Positions 1 through 6,605 of a stretch of 20,621 nt of DNA are shown piece by piece. The DNA lies in assembly GCA_025938035.1 (NCBI GenBank), contig JAICQE010000064.1:1-20621 (forward strand). The letters are read 5' to 3'. The notes beneath the pieces are model-generated. The model saw only the letters and a list, made by a program, of their open reading frames with translations, did no database searches and had not been told where the DNA came from. Within the stretch, counting starts at the first letter, position 1. Each line of letters begins with the position of its first letter. The translations under genes and the position numbers were made by a program. This DNA is from Vicinamibacteria bacterium (GTDB lineage: Bacteria > Acidobacteriota > Vicinamibacteria > Vicinamibacterales > UBA2999).

Positions 1-213
1 CTGAACCATCTTCGGGAACGAAAACGGCGACTGCCGCGCGATGTCCGAGACAAAGCCGGGAATCGTCGCCACGTGGAGCGACAGCTGCCCCAGCGACATC
101 GACTTGGGATTCGGCTTCCACTCGAGGCGCTCGCCGGGCACCCGCTCCAGCACGCGGCGCGTCGTCTGCGCTTCCTGTTCCAGCTCCTGAATCAACGCTT
201 GGATCATCGACAT
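1..213 (-). CDS. DinB-like four-helix protein, N-terminal fragment
   Basis: The gene starts at ATG 213 and runs off the left edge; 71 codons are visible. The visible protein begins MSMIQALIQELEQEA and continues through a W-K-P-N segment to a H-V-A-T-I-P segment. This matches the start of DinB-superfamily proteins: a long first helix, then the helix carrying the first metal-ligand histidine. A good Shine-Dalgarno (GAAGGAG) lies just upstream and overlaps the stop codon of the SRPBCC gene 12 nt away, so this is the third gene of an arsR-SRPBCC-dinB operon. DinB-fold proteins are often metal-dependent thiol transferases or stress proteins; the substrate here is unknown. An ATG two codons further in is a possible alternative start. 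The C-terminal metal ligands lie outside the window, so catalytic competence cannot be judged. Confidence 0.75.
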   Translation of the reverse strand, partial: MSMIQALIQELEQEAQTTRRVLERVPGERLEWKPNPKSMSLGQLSLHVATIPGFVSDIARQSPFSFPKMVQ

Positions 214-225
214 GGTCTGTCTCCT

Positions 226-690
226 TCAGTGACTGCCGCGCCGGGCCTCGGCCTGCCGGCGCACGCGTTCGAGCAGTGGTGTCCATCCGCGCGGCATGCC
301 GTCGCGGAACTCGTCGGGGATGAACCCGAACGCGGAGTGCCGGAACGTAATCAGCGTGCCGCCGCTGATTTCCGTCAATCGATACTGCACGTTGGAGATC
401 ACCGGGTACGACATGAACAGCGGCCCGGTAATCTCGAGCAGCGTGGGGCGCTTGATCGCCTGGATCTGCCCCCAGAAATGTCCGTTGTCGCCGCCGAGGT
501 CGCGGAACCAGCGTCCGCCCGGTCGGGGCTCGATGATCATCGGCAGCGGCGTCCCATCGGGGGTTTCATTCCCCGGCCCCATCTGTTCGAGGAGCGCCGC
601 GAAGGTCGCGTCGAGCGGCGCGCGTACCTCGATCTCCTCGGTGATGTGGAATGTCAGATCTTCAACGGTTGTCGGTGCGGTCACGGTCAC
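226..690 (-). CDS. SRPBCC (AHSA1/START-like) domain protein
   Basis: A protein of 154 aa, the normal size for a single-domain SRPBCC protein. The start chosen is GTG 690, preceded by GCAGGAGGG; a second GTG two codons in is possible, and the longer open frame upstream is only a shadow of arsR. The family pattern is visible: an N-terminal strand 'ITEEIEVRAPLDATFAALLEQM', a 'PRPGGRWFRDLG' turn, 'GQIQAIKRPTLLEITGP', 'YRLTEISGGTLITFRHSAFG', and a C-terminal helix 'GWTPLLERVRRQAEA'. These folds bind hydrophobic ligands in a deep cavity; ligand and reaction are unknown. The gene overlaps arsR by 29 nt and is followed 12 nt later by dinB, so the three are almost certainly cotranscribed under ArsR control. 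Confidence 0.85.
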   Translation of the reverse strand: MTVTAPTTVEDLTFHITEEIEVRAPLDATFAALLEQMGPGNETPDGTPLPMIIEPRPGGRWFRDLGGDNGHFWGQIQAIKRPTLLEITGPLFMSYPVISNVQYRLTEISGGTLITFRHSAFGFIPDEFRDGMPRGWTPLLERVRRQAEARRGSH

Positions 691-1027
691 GGGTATTCCC
701 TCCTGCGTGTGCGGCTTCAGCCCGCGCCTTGACGCGCGAGAGCTGGTGCGTCCAGAACTGCTCGAACGTCTTCGTCCACTCGTGCAGCGGCCGGATGGCC
801 TGGACGTTCGTGCGATAGAAGACCTGACGCCCTTCACGCCGCACGTGTACGAGGCCGACGTCGCGAAGCACTTTCAGATGCTTCGAGACCGACGGCTGCG
901 CCAGCTTCAGCGTCGACACGATCTCGCCGACCGGTCGTTCGTCAGCAGCGAGATAGGCGAGGATGTCGCGGCGCCTGGCTTCGGCGACGGCGTTGAAGAT
1001 GTCCGAGGTGGTCGCGGCTCTGGGCAC
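662..1027 (-). CDS. ArsR-family winged-helix transcriptional repressor
   Basis: A protein of 121 aa with a winged-helix DNA-binding domain: 'RRRDILAYLAADERPVGEIVSTLKL' (first helices), recognition helix 'AQPSVSKHLKVLRDVGLV', and the wing 'HVRREGRQVFYRTN'. No CxC or similar metal-site motif is visible in the recognition helix, so it belongs to the non-metal branch commonly paired with SRPBCC proteins. I chose GTG 1027, not the upstream TTG at 1051, because the TTG lies inside the promoter. The GTG sits 7 nt after the -10 element, so the mRNA may be leaderless. The gene overlaps the SRPBCC start by 29 nt. It probably represses its own operon through the dyad in its promoter spacer. Confidence 0.9.
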   Translation of the reverse strand: MPRAATTSDIFNAVAEARRRDILAYLAADERPVGEIVSTLKLAQPSVSKHLKVLRDVGLVHVRREGRQVFYRTNVQAIRPLHEWTKTFEQFWTHQLSRVKARAEAAHAGGNTRDRDRTDNR

Positions 1028-1034
1028 GTCGTGG

Positions 1035-1064
1035 ACAATACATTCCCACAACGGAATATGTCAA
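1035..1064 (-). promoter_or_regulatory. arsR promoter with 5-6-5 operator dyad in the spacer
   Basis: Read on the minus strand, TTGACA (1064-1059) is followed 18 nt later by TATTGT (1040-1035); an alternative -10, TGTATT, sits at 16-nt spacing. The spacer holds a perfect inverted repeat ATTCC-N6-GGAAT (1042-1057). A dimeric ArsR repressor bound there would block both core elements. The predicted transcription start falls at or beside the GTG start codon at 1027. Confidence 0.75.
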
Positions 1065-1067
1065 GCA

Positions 1068-1123
1068 CCCCGATCCCTGATCCCCGACCCCTGGTCCCCG
1101 ATCCCTGGTCCCCGATCCCCGAT
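1068..1123. repeat. Tandem 7-bp repeat, eight units, G-quadruplex-capable
   Basis: Eight consecutive heptamers fit CCC(C/T)G(A/G)(T/C) with no slippage, in the plus-strand order CCCCGAT, CCCTGAT, CCCCGAC, CCCTGGT, CCCCGAT, CCCTGGT, CCCCGAT, CCCCGAT. On the minus strand this gives eight runs of three or four G separated by short linkers, enough for a G-quadruplex. The block starts at the last base of the TonB receptor stop codon and ends four bases before the -35 of the arsR promoter, so it fills the gap between two tandem transcription units. Confidence 0.9.
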
Positions 1124-4100
1124 CAGTAGGCGAACTTGACCGCCAGCTGCACGACGCGGGGATCGCCGGCGGTCGTAATCGATCCAAAGGCTGCGGATCC
1201 GAGGACGCCGTTCGGATTTCCAAAGGCCGGGTTATTCAGCAGATTGAATGCTTCGGCACGAAGCTCCAGCGTCATTCCCCGCTGAAGCCGCAGGCGCCGG
1301 CTGGCGGCAAGATCGACGTTGCGGTACCCGGGCCCCCGCACGGGATTGCGTGACGAATTCCCGAGCGTGAACTGCGGCGCCGCGCCGAAGGCAGCGGTGT
1401 TGAACCAGCGCGTGGTCGTCCGCCCGTCTTCCGGCAGCTCGGGATCGCCGACGAGATTCGGCCGCTGCGTGCCGAAACCGGCAAAGGCGTTGAAGTTCGT
1501 CTGCTGCGTGACGGCAATCGGCATCCCGGCCTGCAGCGTCACGATGGTGGAGAGCGTCCAGTCGCTGGCCAGGAGGCCGAGGACCCCACGCCGCGGTCCG
1601 AACGACGGCACGTTCCAGGCGCCGGACGCCACGAACACATGCGGGATGTCGCCGTTCGAATAGTCACGCTCGCGGCGCCGATCGAAGCTGTCCGCGACGG
1701 GAACGTTCGCAACCGGGCCCGTGAGCACCGACGCATCGAACACCGACGAGGCGTCGTCCATGAGACGCGAGCGCGTGTAGCTCGCCAGGTAGCTGAAGCC
1801 GCGCGCGAGACGCTGCTCCACCTTCGCCGTCAGCCCGTGGTAGTTGGTGTTGCCGACGTTGTGTCGATAGAGGCTGACCGTCGTGTACTTCGGAAACGGC
1901 TTGAGCAGCTGTGCGACGGTAATCGTCGGCTCGCCGAGCGATGAGGACCTCGGGATCTCGCCGAAGTACGGATTCGGGACGCGCGCCAGCAGCGAGTTGC
2001 CGAGCGCCAGCTGCTCAGGCGTCAGTTGATTGAGATTCGTATCAGGGATGCCGACACGCGTGATTTTCGACCCGACGTAGGCCACTTCAACGGAGACGTC
2101 GCGCGTGAGCTCGCGCTGCGCGGACGCATTCCACTGCTGCACGTATCCCGAGCCGAGATCGCCGGCGACCGAAAAAACACCCTGGCCGAGCCCGGCGAGC
2201 GGCGTCGGCTCCAGCGGTGCAACGGACGGCCCGTTCTGCAGGACGAATGCGGGATTGATCGTGTCGAGCGCACGCTGTGTGACTGTCTGCAGGAACGGGA
2301 AAGCCGGCGTCGTGAACGGCGTGGTGATCCCCGCCATCTCGATCCACACCATTCCATATCCGGCGCTGACGAGCGTGCGATCGGTCGCGCGGTATGCCAA
2401 TCCGAGCCGCGGACCAAAATTGTCCTTCTTGAGCGGACGCACGGGTTCAGTTCCCGGATACGTCAGTACCTGGTTGTCGAGATCGAACACCGCGGTCTGC
2501 CCGTTGATCTCGGTGGACGGGAAGTTCAGCGTGTAACGCACCCCGGCCGTGACCGTCAGCCGTTCGCCGACTTTCCAGTCGTCCTGAACGAAGTATTCCT
2601 GGAACCGCGCACGCTCCCTGATCTGCGACGTCTGCAGATCGATTGAAAAGCTCTGCACCTGCCCGAGCAGGAAGCTGGCCAGCGGCGATCCCGTGTCAGT
2701 AATGCCCGGCTGGTCGCTGCCCAGCTGGTTGAACGTGAAGGAGCCGGTTGGCGACGGCGGCTGGATGACGTTCAGCCGTTCCCAACGCCAGTCGAAGCCC
2801 CCCTTGACGGTGTGGCGCCCCTTCACCCAGGTCAGCGTGTCGGCGATCTCACTGACGCTGGTCCTGAAATCGGTTGCTGTATTGGGCGGCGACCCGAGCT
2901 GCGTGTAACCGCTGATGAGAAAGGTCGGCAGCGTGTTGGGGAACTGGGCTCCCGATGGAATTCCTGGAATGCTCAGCGCCGATCCCGCCGTGGTCGCAAG
3001 CTGCGCCGCCTCGCGCGTCACGTGGCGGCGCGTGTCGCCGACGCGGACCTCGTTGAGCAGCGTGCTGGAAAACGTGCGCTGATAGCTGGTCGCCAGAGCC
3101 CACGACACGGTGTTTTGCGGGCCCAGGGTGCCGGTCGTCACACCGCTGCCTTCCGGCAGCGGCGTCACGGGAACGAAGCGATCGCGGACGTTCGTGAAAC
3201 GCCCGAACACCGAGTCCTGGTTGTTCCTGAAGCGATGGTCAAGACGGACGGCCCATTGATTCTGGTCGTTCACTTCCGGCGCCGTCCGGCGGAAGTTGTT
3301 TGCCGTGCCGGCGGACGTCGGGAGCGGATATCGATTGAGCAGGGCAACCGCAACCGGATCCATGCGCTCGAGTGGGATCCTCCCGTCAACGAATGGCGTG
3401 CGAACAAACCCACCGCCCGACGCCACCGTCGTCGCGGGATCGAAGATCCGGGGAACGGTTCCGCCGATCGACTCGGTGAACACGCCTTGCCGCTGCAGCA
3501 GCGTGGGGACGGTAGAGGTGACGGTGCGTCCAATCTCCTGCCGCTGTCCCTGATAGTCGACGAAGAAGAACGTCCGATCGCGCAGCACCGGCCCCCCAAG
3601 GACCCCGCCGAACTGATTGCGTCGGAACACCGGCTTGACCGCGGGCGAGGGCGCGAAGAAGTTGCGCGCGTTCAGCTTTTCATCGCGAAGAAACTCGAAG
3701 GCCGTTCCGTGAAACTCGTTCGAGCCGCTGCGCGTCGTCAGGTTGACGACGCCGCCGTTGAAGCGGCCGAATTCCGCCGGCGGGCCGTTCGTCTCGATCT
3801 TGAATTCCTGAATGGAATCAACTACCGGGAAGTAGGCGACCTGTCCCGGCTCCGGTTGCAGCACCGAGATGCCGTCGAACAGATACTCATTCGCGCGCGG
3901 CCGTCCGCCGCTGATGCGCGGCAGCGGCGACGCCGGTGGCACGGCAACACCCGGAACCAGCGACGCGAGCGTGATGAAGCTGCGGCCGTTCAGCGGCAGC
4001 GCTGCAATCGTCTCCTCGGAAATGATCTGACCGAGGCTCGCCGTGGCCCGGAGAACCGGCGCGTCGGCGGTAACTGTCGTCGCATCGGTCAGGGCGCCAA

Positions 4101-4434
4101 CGACCAGCGTGAAATCAAGGCGAATGGTTTCGCCCGTTTCAACACGAATGCCTTTCCTGTGAATCGGACGGAAGCCCGGAAGCTCAACGTCGATGCGATA
4201 CTCGCCCGGCGGAAGCACAGGCAGGGTGTAGTCGCCGGACGAGGAAGAGACGGCCGTCCGAACGGCTCCTCCCCGCCCGCGTACAGCTGTAACGGTGGCG
4301 CCTGGAACAGGCGCTCTTTGCATGTCGATGATGGTGCCGGTCACCTGTCCGGCGCCGACCTGCGCGTCAGCGGACGCAGGGGCAAGGAGTGTCAGCAACA
4401 GCAGGAATCCCAGTGTTCGGTACGAGCGGAGCAT
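1123..4434 (-). CDS. Oar-like TonB-dependent outer-membrane receptor
   Basis: A protein of 1103 aa. ATG 4434 is chosen because it gives a clear signal peptide (MLRSYRTLGFLLLLTLLAPASADAQ); an AGAGGTGA Shine-Dalgarno lies about 11 nt upstream. Residues about 30-115 form a carboxypeptidase-regulatory-like beta sandwich ('GTIIDMQRAPVPGATVTA', 'YTLPVLPPGEYRIDVELPGF'). The plug domain follows ('LPLNGRSFITLASLVPGV', 'ANEYLFDGISV', 'VVNLTTRSGSNEFHG'). The rest is a large beta barrel with typical 'FFFVDYQGQR', 'FVQDDWKVGERLTVTAGVRY' and 'FNLLNNPAFGNPNG' segments, ending in a C-terminal aromatic (KFAY) as expected for Bam-dependent insertion. Such receptors import large ligands (glycans, peptides, metal chelates) using TonB energy. 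The substrate cannot be read from sequence. No SusD partner is adjacent; a tungstate-binding lipoprotein is divergent from it. Confidence 0.93.
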   Translation of the reverse strand: MLRSYRTLGFLLLLTLLAPASADAQVGAGQVTGTIIDMQRAPVPGATVTAVRGRGGAVRTAVSSSSGDYTLPVLPPGEYRIDVELPGFRPIHRKGIRVETGETIRLDFTLVVGALTDATTVTADAPVLRATASLGQIISEETIAALPLNGRSFITLASLVPGVAVPPASPLPRISGGRPRANEYLFDGISVLQPEPGQVAYFPVVDSIQEFKIETNGPPAEFGRFNGGVVNLTTRSGSNEFHGTAFEFLRDEKLNARNFFAPSPAVKPVFRRNQFGGVLGGPVLRDRTFFFVDYQGQRQEIGRTVTSTVPTLLQRQGVFTESIGGTVPRIFDPATTVASGGGFVRTPFVDGRIPLERMDPVAVALLNRYPLPTSAGTANNFRRTAPEVNDQNQWAVRLDHRFRNNQDSVFGRFTNVRDRFVPVTPLPEGSGVTTGTLGPQNTVSWALATSYQRTFSSTLLNEVRVGDTRRHVTREAAQLATTAGSALSIPGIPSGAQFPNTLPTFLISGYTQLGSPPNTATDFRTSVSEIADTLTWVKGRHTVKGGFDWRWERLNVIQPPSPTGSFTFNQLGSDQPGITDTGSPLASFLLGQVQSFSIDLQTSQIRERARFQEYFVQDDWKVGERLTVTAGVRYTLNFPSTEINGQTAVFDLDNQVLTYPGTEPVRPLKKDNFGPRLGLAYRATDRTLVSAGYGMVWIEMAGITTPFTTPAFPFLQTVTQRALDTINPAFVLQNGPSVAPLEPTPLAGLGQGVFSVAGDLGSGYVQQWNASAQRELTRDVSVEVAYVGSKITRVGIPDTNLNQLTPEQLALGNSLLARVPNPYFGEIPRSSSLGEPTITVAQLLKPFPKYTTVSLYRHNVGNTNYHGLTAKVEQRLARGFSYLASYTRSRLMDDASSVFDASVLTGPVANVPVADSFDRRRERDYSNGDIPHVFVASGAWNVPSFGPRRGVLGLLASDWTLSTIVTLQAGMPIAVTQQTNFNAFAGFGTQRPNLVGDPELPEDGRTTTRWFNTAAFGAAPQFTLGNSSRNPVRGPGYRNVDLAASRRLRLQRGMTLELRAEAFNLLNNPAFGNPNGVLGSAAFGSITTAGDPRVVQLAVKFAY

Positions 4435-4544
4435 GTCGACGAGAATCACCTCTGATGCCGCGCGGCGTCCAATTGATTGCACTGATGGGGCTATGGATGC
4501 CGCCAATGAACGGCAGCCCATCCGAGGCTAGTTACCGTACGCCC

Positions 4545-5375
4545 ATGAAGACGCGCAACTCAGGGCGACTCGTCTGTACGATTCTGGCCGGCTTGGCCAT
4601 CGGATGCGCGCAGCAGCCGCAGCAACCTCCCACGCTCGACGTCGCAACGACAACCAGCGTCCAGAATTCAGGGCTCCTCGACGCGCTGCTTCCTCACTTC
4701 GATGTGGCGACGGTACGCATGCACGCCGCGGGAAGCGGCCGCGCGCTCGAGATGTTGCAGGATGGGATCGTTGATCTCGTGATCAGCCACGCGCCGGAGG
4801 CCGAGGCGCGGTACCTGGCCGCCCATCAGGACTGGTCGTATCAGAAACTCGCCTTCAACCGGTTCGGTCTCGTCGGCCCGCCCACCGATCCCGCGGGCGT
4901 GAAGACCACCACCAACGTGCTGGATGCGTTCCGGCGAATCGCTCAGTCCAGCGTCGATTTCGTGTCGCGCGGCGACGCCTCGGGGACGCACGAGCGGGAG
5001 CAGATGCTGTGGAAGCAGGCCGGGGCGGTTCCGTCTGCTGGCCGGTTGCTCGTCAGCGGCCAGGGCATGTCGATCACCTTGCGGCACGCGCATGAGAAGC
5101 GCGCCTACACGCTCACCGACGAAGCGACGTTCTGGCAGCTTCAGAGGCAGGTGGATCTGGTTGTCGTGTCGGAGGGCGACGCTCTGCTGCTGAACACGTA
5201 CGCGGTAATTCATCCGCGCGACGCCGAAACCGCCGCGCGTTTTTCCGAGTGGCTGACGCGCGGCGAAGGGCGCCAGCGCATCGGCGACCACCGTATCGAG
5301 GGCCGCGCCGCCTTTCAGCCGTGGCCGGAGGGCTGCGCTGGCAGGACGCCCGACGCGCTTCCGTGCGGTACATGA
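4545..5375 (+). CDS. tupA: TupA-like tungstate-binding lipoprotein (orphan)
   Basis: A protein of 276 aa. The start at ATG 4545 gives a lipoprotein signal: a basic n-region MKTRNSGR, a hydrophobic stretch, and a lipobox ending at Cys21 (LAIGC). No good Shine-Dalgarno is visible. The mature part follows TupA closely: the oxyanion-loop motif TTTS (residues 35-38), 'SGLLDALLPHF', 'AAGSGRALEMLQDGIVDLVISHAPEAE', 'FGLVGPPTDPAGV', 'FVSRGDASGTHERE' (SRGD at 141-144), 'GQGMSITLRHAHEKRAYTLTD'. In TupABC this protein captures tungstate for the ABC importer that feeds tungsten-cofactor enzymes. No permease or ATPase follows; the next gene is convergent. The ligand is inferred from family; molybdate binding, or sensing without transport, is possible. 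A short cysteine-containing tail (residues about 262-276) extends past the usual C-terminus. Confidence 0.85.
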   Translation: MKTRNSGRLVCTILAGLAIGCAQQPQQPPTLDVATTTSVQNSGLLDALLPHFDVATVRMHAAGSGRALEMLQDGIVDLVISHAPEAEARYLAAHQDWSYQKLAFNRFGLVGPPTDPAGVKTTTNVLDAFRRIAQSSVDFVSRGDASGTHEREQMLWKQAGAVPSAGRLLVSGQGMSITLRHAHEKRAYTLTDEATFWQLQRQVDLVVVSEGDALLLNTYAVIHPRDAETAARFSEWLTRGEGRQRIGDHRIEGRAAFQPWPEGCAGRTPDALPCGT

Positions 5376-5378
5376 ACC

Positions 5379-5398
5379 GGCACCGCGAACGCGGTGGC
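5379..5398. terminator. Hairpin between convergent genes, possible bidirectional terminator
   Basis: CACCGCG-AA-CGCGGTG (5381-5396) is a perfect 7-bp stem with a 2-nt loop, extendable by flanking GG/CC with a one-base bulge. It lies in the 30-bp gap between the convergent tupA-like gene and the SRPBCC-NTF2 gene. There is no U tract, so intrinsic termination is only a possibility. Confidence 0.4.
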
Positions 5399-5405
5399 CC
5401 TCCGA

Positions 5406-6170
5406 TCAAGCCCAGAATCCCGTGACCTCCGCAATCCGGCCGTCCGCGTCGAGCACGAACAGATTCGTGCCGCGGCCGCGTTCCTGTCCGTCCTTGGCGA
5501 TCGCGACCCAGTCGGCGAGCACGTGCGCCTGGCAGTGGCGGATGTCGCCGCGCCGCTCGAGCCGCAGTCCGGGCATGAACCAATGCACGGCCGCGAAGTG
5601 AGCCTTCACATCCTCCTCGCCCGCAAGGCAGCTGAATTTATCGGAGACCTGAATGTCCTTCGTGCCGATCTCGTTCAGCGTCGCCTCGCGCGTGGCCGCC
5701 TGCGGATCGCTCCACGCGGCAAACCACCGATCGACCGTCTCCGCCGCGCCCGCGTTGACCTTGTTCGCCACCGCATTGGCAAAGAGCGAGAGCTGGAACC
5801 TCCAGCCCTGCACGTGATGGTCGCGCGCCGCGGCGTCGGAGAACTCGTGCGTGAGCTGCAGCAGCGTGCCCGCGGGGTGGCCGTCGAGCCGGATCGTGAC
5901 CTGTGAGCCGCCCAGCGGGATTGGCTTGCCGCTCGCGTAGCCGTATGTGAAGACGATCCGTTCGGGCGCGCGGACGTCGATGACTTCGCCCGCCACCTCC
6001 ACGCCGTTCGGGTGGCGAATCAGCAGCTGTCCCCCCGGCCGTGCGTCGATCGTCGATCCGGCGCCCCACCATGCAGCCCAGTCCGGCGTGCTGGTGAAGA
6101 ACTCGAACACGGTCGCCGGGCGTGCGCGAATGACGATCGTCCTGTCGAGGCGAACGGTGGAGGTAATCAT
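5406..6170 (-). CDS. SRPBCC (AHSA1) - NTF2/SnoaL-like fusion protein
   Basis: A protein of 254 aa. The start at ATG 6170 overlaps the arsR stop as ATGA, which implies translational coupling. Residues about 1-145 are an AHSA1-type SRPBCC domain ('TIVIRARPATVFEFFTSTPDWAAWWG', 'DARPGGQLLIRHPNGVEVAGEV', 'RIVFTYGY', 'GTLLQLTHEFSD', 'GWRFQLSLFANAV'). Residues about 150-254 add a second alpha+beta domain ('VDRWFAAWSDPQAATREATL', 'DIQVSDKFSCLAGEEDVKAHFAAVHWFMPGL', 'VAIAKDGQERGRGTNLFVLDADGRIAEVTGFW'), which reads as an NTF2/SnoaL-like fold. Both domains are ligand-binding or small-enzyme folds; no reaction can be assigned. The protein is almost certainly controlled by the ArsR encoded just upstream. 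The first domain is confident, the second a strong family-level inference. Confidence 0.87.
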   Translation of the reverse strand: MITSTVRLDRTIVIRARPATVFEFFTSTPDWAAWWGAGSTIDARPGGQLLIRHPNGVEVAGEVIDVRAPERIVFTYGYASGKPIPLGGSQVTIRLDGHPAGTLLQLTHEFSDAAARDHHVQGWRFQLSLFANAVANKVNAGAAETVDRWFAAWSDPQAATREATLNEIGTKDIQVSDKFSCLAGEEDVKAHFAAVHWFMPGLRLERRGDIRHCQAHVLADWVAIAKDGQERGRGTNLFVLDADGRIAEVTGFWA

Positions 6171-6517
6171 CGTTTCTTCCCCTTCGATTGGCGGCGCGGC
6201 CGCGGGCCGCGGCGGCTTTCCTTCAATTCCGCTTTGAGCTTCAGGTGCCAGAGCGCGTCGGTCCACATCTCCTCCAGCATCGCGGCGACCGGACCGAGCG
6301 CGTCGCGGCGGACCTTATAGACGCGGAACTGCGCGTCGGGGCGCGACTCGACGAGCCCGGCACCGGCAAGCACCTTAAGTTGGAGCGAGACCGCGCCGAA
6401 GGTGACGTCCGGCATGGCCTGGTGGATGGCGCCGGCCGTCAGCTCCTGTTCCCACAGCAGCCGCAGAATCTCGCGGCGGCGGGGCGACCCGATGGCGGAA
6501 ATCAGCGCGGCGTCCAC
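6167..6517 (-). CDS. ArsR-family winged-helix repressor (second copy)
   Basis: A protein of 116 aa starting at GTG 6517. The winged-helix domain spans residues about 5-75: 'AIGSPRRREILRLLWEQELTAGAIHQAM', recognition helix 'TFGAVSLQLKVLAGAGLV', wing 'ESRPDAQFRVYKVRRDAL'. A helix 'VAAMLEEMWTDALWHLKLKAEL' follows, probably for dimerisation, then a very basic tail (RRGPRPRRQSKGKKR). No metal-binding cysteines are present. It overlaps the SRPBCC-NTF2 gene by 4 nt (ATGA). The sequence differs clearly from the ArsR at 662-1027, so these are separate regulators and not a recent duplication. It is expected to repress its own promoter. Confidence 0.9.
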   Translation of the reverse strand: MDAALISAIGSPRRREILRLLWEQELTAGAIHQAMPDVTFGAVSLQLKVLAGAGLVESRPDAQFRVYKVRRDALGPVAAMLEEMWTDALWHLKLKAELKESRRGPRPRRQSKGKKR

Positions 6518-6530
6518 GATGTCAGGACGT

Positions 6531-6559
6531 AATTTAGATCAAACTAAAATACGTGTCAA
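6531..6559 (-). promoter_or_regulatory. arsR (second copy) promoter with 5-6-5 operator dyad
   Basis: On the minus strand, TTGACA (6559-6554) is followed at the ideal 17 nt by TAAATT (6536-6531). An inverted repeat TTTAG-N6-CTAAA (6548-6533) covers the spacer and most of the -10. The predicted transcription start is near 6524, leaving only about 7 nt of leader before the GTG at 6517 and no room for a normal Shine-Dalgarno. Confidence 0.78.
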
Positions 6560-6587
6560 GCCGGATCCAGCAGAATCTGGACGTGGA

Positions 6588-6605
6588 GTCCGGCTTCAGC
6601 CGGAT
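6588..6605. repeat. 18-nt GTCCG palindromic repeat, copy 1
   Basis: GTCCGGCTTCAGCCGGAT contains a perfect TCCGGCT-TC-AGCCGGA hairpin. It belongs to a family with three other copies in this window (consensus GTCCG-S-CT-NN-MG-S-CGGA). It overlaps the 3' end of the FMN reductase gene: the stop codon (6598-6596) begins at the loop edge and the preceding codons lie in the stem. Confidence 0.75.

Noticed and set aside
702..728. A possible fifth GTCCG-type palindrome (plus-strand VRLQP-like peptide)
   Set aside because: The bases do not form the GTCCG...CGGAC palindrome; they are ordinary codons of the ArsR C-terminus.
691..837. Longer SRPBCC start at 837
   Set aside because: The extra 49 residues are Ser/Arg-rich shadow of arsR; the GTG at 690 has a good ribosome-binding site.
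1028..1051. TTG 1051 as the start of the first arsR
   Set aside because: It lies inside the promoter spacer and dyad, so it would not be transcribed from the TTGACA/TATTGT promoter.
1068..1123. Heptamer array as a CRISPR
   Set aside because: There are no spacers; units are contiguous 7-mers.
2812..4455. A 547-codon plus-strand open frame opposite the TonB receptor
   Set aside because: Its translation is arginine-rich and without domain pattern, and it is wholly antisense to a clear receptor gene; high-GC shadow frames of this length are expected.
4435..4544. Divergent promoters between the TonB receptor and the tupA-like gene
   Set aside because: Several TTG and TAT-like hexamers are present, but none pair at 16-18 nt on either strand well enough to call.
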